Shown piece by piece: positions 59,641-64,000 of a DNA stretch of 64,000 bases; positions within the stretch are counted from its first letter, which is position 1, and each line of letters opens with the position of its first letter. The position numbers and the translations under genes were made by a program. Under the pieces are notes generated by a model. The model was not told where the DNA came from. It saw only the letters and a list, made by a program, of their open reading frames with translations, and searched no databases. The DNA is from Fomitopsis serialis (lineage: Eukaryota; Basidiomycota; Agaricomycetes; Polyporales; Fomitopsidaceae). Location of the stretch: NCBI RefSeq assembly GCF_022376445.1, contig NW_025955115.1, positions 1-64,000 on the forward strand, in the 5' to 3' direction.

Positions 59641-60228
59641 CCTCTACAGGTCCATCAGGAAAAACTCACTTGTCTTGACAAGTGTATTAGGACCGTCATG
59701 GCTTGCAGACAGCACGACTCTTGGCAAGACAAGTCTCTGCTTTATGTGCTTGGACAGGACAGCCAGTACTTAAATATAAGATTTACTTTGTGCTTTCAGT
59801 ATGTTGATGCAGGCAGACATTCTAAGCCTTGCTGACCTTGCATGTCATATATGACACTGCTTGCTAGCCAGGACGCATGGACCTTGTAGGTACATATCAG
59901 GGTACCCATGGCTTTCAAAAGCATTTGAGTCTTGTGGTACTTCTTACAATCAATACAAATCAATCGGAATTGAAACCGCGTTATCATTAAACAGGTGAGA
60001 AGTTGTTACACTTTGACGAAAAATTATACAAAGCACGACGGAGCGCGACACGGCGACAGATGACATAACACTGATCTACATAGATAGCCCCAACCCTGTT
60101 CCATGCAGTTGTACCAGTAGTAGATATTCTAAAGACTGGTCAGGCAACGTTCTTGAATCTAGAATAATGAATGCAAAGCATGCTCACCGAGGAAATGGGC
60201 ATTGGTTGAGGTACGCAGATGCTGGGGC
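59641..60228. other. AT-richer intergenic DNA
   Basis: No supported gene. It separates the zinc-cluster array from the long charged-protein gene. Confidence 0.45.
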
Positions 60229-63198
60229 TCACGCATCATCGGAGGGGTCTTGGGGACCTTCTTCTGGATAAATCAGCGCACAAATGTTGATCAGTTTGGC
60301 CCTGTATTTCAGGTACAGATGAACTCACCGTCATGAGGAGCAGAACCTTCAGCGTCGATCTCCGGCTCAACTGCTGCACGACGATCTACATGTGTGTTGT
60401 TGTTAGGTACTCATGAATTGATCTGACAAACTTACTGCCGGTCTGCCTTGTCGACGACGAAGACGACGGCTTCGTGGCGGCCTTCGCAGACGAAGACGAC
60501 GGCTTCGTGGCGGCCTTCGCAGACGAAGACGACGGCTTCGCGGCAGCCTTCGCAGCCTTTGTTGTCGCAGTAGTGTCGCCGACCTCGATATCACTCCAAG
60601 CGATGAATTGCTCGCCAATGCTGCTACCGGCGTCGTCATCATCTTGCGCGTCCTTCTTCGGGGCTTTGTGTTCGTCGACTAGGGCACTGGAGCAACAGTT
60701 AGATACACATTTATTGACCGTAGCCAGAATATAAACTTACCTGACATTGGTCCAGATCATCTCCTTCAGCAACTGGTATGCCGCCGGTGCGTTGTGCTTG
60801 AACTGATCCAAGATCCCCATGACATTGCCCCACCTATGCACGCATCAGGTATAAACACAGCTAGACGGAGATATAACTCACTTAGGAGCGTACAGCTTGT
60901 TAGAGAATTGATGAGTCCCTGTGGCTATGTCCACCAACGCCGCCTCAATCTAGGAAACATTGTTCAATTATTGGCAGCACTGCGCACGAAGGTGAACACC
61001 GCTTACCGCGTTGCAGACGATGGCTATGAGATTGTCGGGAACCTCACTGAAGCGATCGTACGCCGCGACCGACGCAGTGTCCCTGTGTCCGTGGAACCAG
61101 TGCTGCACAATGACGTCGGACAGCGCCCTGTGCTGGAACGGTTTCTTGCGGTTCACAACGCTCGCCTGTGGGTCACTTCAAGTGCACACATCAACAGTAG
61201 TTAGCTACTGACATACCTTCATGTCGACCTCATGAGGTTCGTCCGACTGCCAGGCGATGTCGATGTCGCCGAAAATGAAGTTTTGCATCGAGTACTTGCC
61301 CTGTGTGTTGGACTTGAGGAGGAACGTTGCAGCCGCGACTCTCCGCTGCGTCGAGAGGCTGCCGAGGCCGTAAGCGTTGTCGACGACGGTCTTCGCCTTC
61401 TTCTTGACCTCGTTTCGGAGCTGAGACGCGCCCGTCCATACCTGCAAAAAGAGACTAAGATTGTATGGTGTGATTTGAACCGACGTACTTACAACGCTGG
61501 CGACCATCTTGCGAAGGTTGTTGTTGCCTTTCGCTCTCAGGGTCTTGAACCCACTGACAAGGTACGCTATCTTCTTACCGTCCTCGGCGCGATGTTTGCG
61601 AGCATCCCTCAGGGCTCTCTTGATGACCCTGTGTTTGTCGGGGAGCTGGCTGCTATTCTGCATCTTCTCGGCGGTCCATGCATGATTGAGGGAGAGGCGG
61701 AGGCGGAGATACATCTGTGAGCACGTAACGACCGGCCTGAGGGTCTCCGGGATGTCCCTGGCCTGCGCACGGCGACGACCTTCAGACTTTGGCCTGTCCG
61801 CGCTGCCGCGGCTGCGTCTGCCTCCCTTGCCTTTGGAACGCTGGGTCTTGCCCTTAGGGGCCTTGACAACCTGCAGAACATGGCGGTTAGAGCGATGGAC
61901 TTGGGACAGTTGACTTACTATCACGTCATCCCCACTGTCCTCGTCCGTCCCTTCGTCCTCGCTGCTTTCCTCCGACACCTCGTCGCTGTCACTGCTGAGC
62001 TCGTCGTCTTCTTCCACCTCGTCCACCTCTGTCCCCGTCTCGTTCTCCGACTCGGTGTCGGTGTCCAACCAGTCGCTCCGCTTCTTCGGCTTCTTCTTCT
62101 TCTCGATCGTTGTACCCTTGCCCTTGTTCTTGTCGACCACGTTCTGCATAATCTACGTCAAAATAAGTATCTACTGAGATCAATGCGCACCTTGACCCTT
62201 TTTGGAGGTGAGTCAATTACGACAGCGTCCATGCGCAACACCTTCTTGCCTTTGGCCGGCTGTGTGACAGCAGGTCGACGCTCTTCGCCGTCATCGGACG
62301 CACTGTCCCGGTCATCCCGGTTGTTCCGCTGCTTCGCCTTTGAAGCTTTGTTTCCCTTCGCCGAGGACGAGCGATTCTCACCTACGATATGAGTCACAGA
62401 TTAGCTGACCGTCTAACGGAATACCCACGTACCGAGAGCCCTCGCAAGGCTACGCTCGTCTGGGTCGAGCGTCGGCCGCGTCCCGTCGTCTGGATCATCC
62501 TCAACCTCAGGTTTGTCCGTCGATTTCTTGCCATACGCAGGCCTTGGTTTAGGTTTGGCTTGCGATCGAGCTGCATTAGTAGTTGCCGGAGATGTCAGCT
62601 AGTATCGGACTCACCGCGCGGAGGCGCAGCGTCCATCTCTGTCTCCTCGGGCTCCACTTGCATTGCCTCCTCCTCCTCCTCTTCGACAAGCTCGTCCTGT
62701 TCTTCATCATCGCTGGACCTGATCTCCTTGTTCTTCTTCAGCTTCTTACGCCTCGGTTGCTCATCCTCGTCCTCGTCGTCCTCTCCGCCAGACGCATTCT
62801 CAGCGAGCAACATAGCGGTGCTTGTTTTATGAATGTCTATCGTCAGTTCAGCCATTAGTTCTGTTTCGTCCATCCCAACCCATGTGAATTGGGCACTCAC
62901 TGGCTCGACGTTCGGCGGCCGCCTGCTTCTCGGCCTGCTCCATCTTCGCTTTCAGCCTGTCATACGTCCGCTTCTCGGACGGGGACAGAACGTCGGGCTG
63001 AGAGGTCTGGCCATCTCTCTCTGGTGTTTCCAGCCTGCTGCGCTTGGAGCCCGCGGCACCCTTCGATAAGGCTTTCGTGGCGGTTGCCTTCTTAGCAGCC
63101 GGCGCTGACTTGGCAGCAGCCCGACCAGTCTTAGCCTTCGTGGTCGGCTGGCCGCCAGACTGGCGTGCGGCATTGCGGAGAGACTGTCGGGTAGCCAT
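60229..63198 (-). CDS. Charged nuclear-type protein with DUF6532-like C-terminal domain
   Basis: The ATG at 63198 (MATRQSLRNAARQSGGQ) starts a chain of about a dozen exons. The N-terminal half is highly charged: Lys/Ala repeats (AKTGRAAAKSAPAAKKATAT), EDDEDEDEQPRRKKLKKNKE, an acidic run near 62000 (EEDDELSSDSDEVSEESSED) and GKGGRRSRGSADRPKSEGRR. The C-terminal half is a folded helical domain: CSQMYLRLRLSLNHAWTAEK, FKTLRAKGNNNLRKMVASV, QRRVAAATFLLKS, then VVNRKKPFQHRALSDVIVQH, FSEVPDNLIAIVCNAIEAAL and YAPKW, resembling DUF6532 proteins, which are expanded in Agaricomycetes. A repeated AKAATKPSSSS linker and an acidic tail (EEGPQDPSDDA) end the protein at 60229. Function unknown; nuclear location is inferred from composition. 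It is transcribed in the same direction as the array. Confidence 0.7.
60456..60554. repeat. 33-bp tandem repeat in coding sequence
   Basis: Three copies of an 11-codon unit encoding AKAATKPSSSS on the minus strand. The third copy differs at two positions. Confidence 0.9.
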
Positions 63199-64000
63199 TC
63201 AGAGGTGCAGTACATTCACTGGGAGCGAGAGCTGAGTGTTGAACGGTGAAAATAGGTATCAGATAACGCACCGTGTGAGCGGACTCTGACGCACCGTGTG
63301 AGCGGACTCTGACTCACCGCGGGATGAGGTTCTGGAAGTCTTCCGCTGGTCGTAGCAGTAGTGCGAGCCTGGTCGGAGGATGATGGAAGCCAAGGGCACG
63401 AGCATGGGACCGCACTGCGCAGGCATGAGCACATGAGATTCGCGGCTGGTTGAAGTTCTGGAAGCCTTCGGAGACGCGGTGTTGTTAGCGCTGAATAGAA
63501 ACTACACAGTTGATCTACGTAAGCCTTACGAAACTTGACGTGCAGGCTGCGAGGTCCCAGCTTCAAGAACCTTACTTACCTCAAGATTTAAGAATTCATT
63601 TGCCGCAACCATTCGCTGGAACGGAACGATGAAGTAATCTTGAGGCACCACGAACACAAGCATAATGCAAGCATATTCTTCCGACGATCAACTACACTAT
63701 TTTCTGCTACTGTACAAGCTATCATCCGCCCACCACCAGCAGTCAATGATGGCCTTACCTATTGTGTTCGCTACGCGTTAAGACACGGCAACCGGACCAC
63801 TCACCGGCGCACGGGCGCACAATGCTTCCGCGGCAATCCGCACGGAGGCGTGGGCGAGCGAAGGCAAGGCGGAGGCCACAGTGCGTCTGAGTGAGCCAAA
63901 GTGAGGGAGCAATCAGACCCGCCGAGTAGGCAACAGGACTAGCACCGGCGCACAATGGTTCCGCGGCAATCCGCACGGAGGCGTGGCAATCCGCACGGAC
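63199..64000. repeat. Promoter-side region with short direct repeats
   Basis: Upstream of the 63198 start. A 23-bp unit is tandemly duplicated at 63267-63312 (CGCACCGTGTGAGCGGACTC...). Near the edge, a segment of about 40 bp containing TTCCGCGGCAATCCGCACGG appears at about 63814-63852 and 63943-63986, with part of it repeated again to the window end. No gene is supported here. Confidence 0.6.

Noticed and set aside
63814..63986. CRISPR-like repeat array at the right edge
   Set aside because: Two to three imperfect copies with irregular spacing in a eukaryotic context; simple direct repeats.
1..64000. tRNA, rRNA or other structured RNA genes
   Set aside because: I saw no clear cloverleaf or rRNA sequence by eye. 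A covariance-model scan would be needed to exclude small RNAs.

Overview
The window looks like nuclear DNA of an agaricomycete basidiomycete, possibly a polypore. The reasons are a GC-rich composition, genes split by many 45-65 bp GT-AG introns, a Tnp2-type transposase, RING/coiled-coil and WD40 proteins, and a TET/JBP-like dioxygenase. There is no bacterial-style gene organisation, CRISPR array or recognisable RNA gene. The species cannot be named from the sequence.

The dominant structure is one very large DNA transposon, positions 2312-46428 (44.1 kb). Its ends are 4.8 kb inverted repeats (2312-7107 and 41628-46428) that agree base for base wherever I compared them, apart from two small indels. 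The outer tips read CACTG...CAGTG, as in the CACTA/CMC superfamily, and the insertion is bracketed by a 3-bp duplication, GCG (2309-2311 and 46429-46431). The + strand carries a multi-exon Tnp2-type transposase (37280-41896) whose last exons run into the right arm. The left arm ends inside a copy of those exons, so the left arm is most simply an inverted duplicate of the element's right end. Between the arms lies 34.5 kb of cargo.

The cargo includes three RING finger plus coiled-coil proteins (7362-8111, 19817-20457, 33805-35120), a large mobile-element-style conserved protein (12640-16713), a WD40 protein with a C-terminal membrane segment (17404-19286), and two related membrane/helical proteins (21742-23329, 26538-27667). 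It also includes a TET/JBP-like 2-oxoglutarate dioxygenase (30092-31519), two small conserved basidiomycete proteins (29091-29774, 32511-33020), a tail-anchored protein with a seven-fold pentapeptide repeat (35513-36367), and relics of a MAP kinase and, within each arm, a cytochrome P450.

The DNA on both sides is a tandem array of minus-strand paralogues (796-2311 plus 46429-46541, then 47324 to about 59640). They share an N-terminal helical exon, a W-x4-(W/F)-P-x-L type motif, a central variant Zn2Cys6-like cluster and, usually, a C-terminal coiled coil. At least seven cluster modules are present. The transposon landed in exon 1 of one of them; the reading frame is restored if the element and one GCG are removed in thought, so the target was probably a working gene. 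Beyond the array (60229-63198) lies a long charged protein with a C-terminal domain resembling DUF6532.

Gene models were spliced by eye and exon edges are approximate. Family names rest on recognised motifs, not on a database search.
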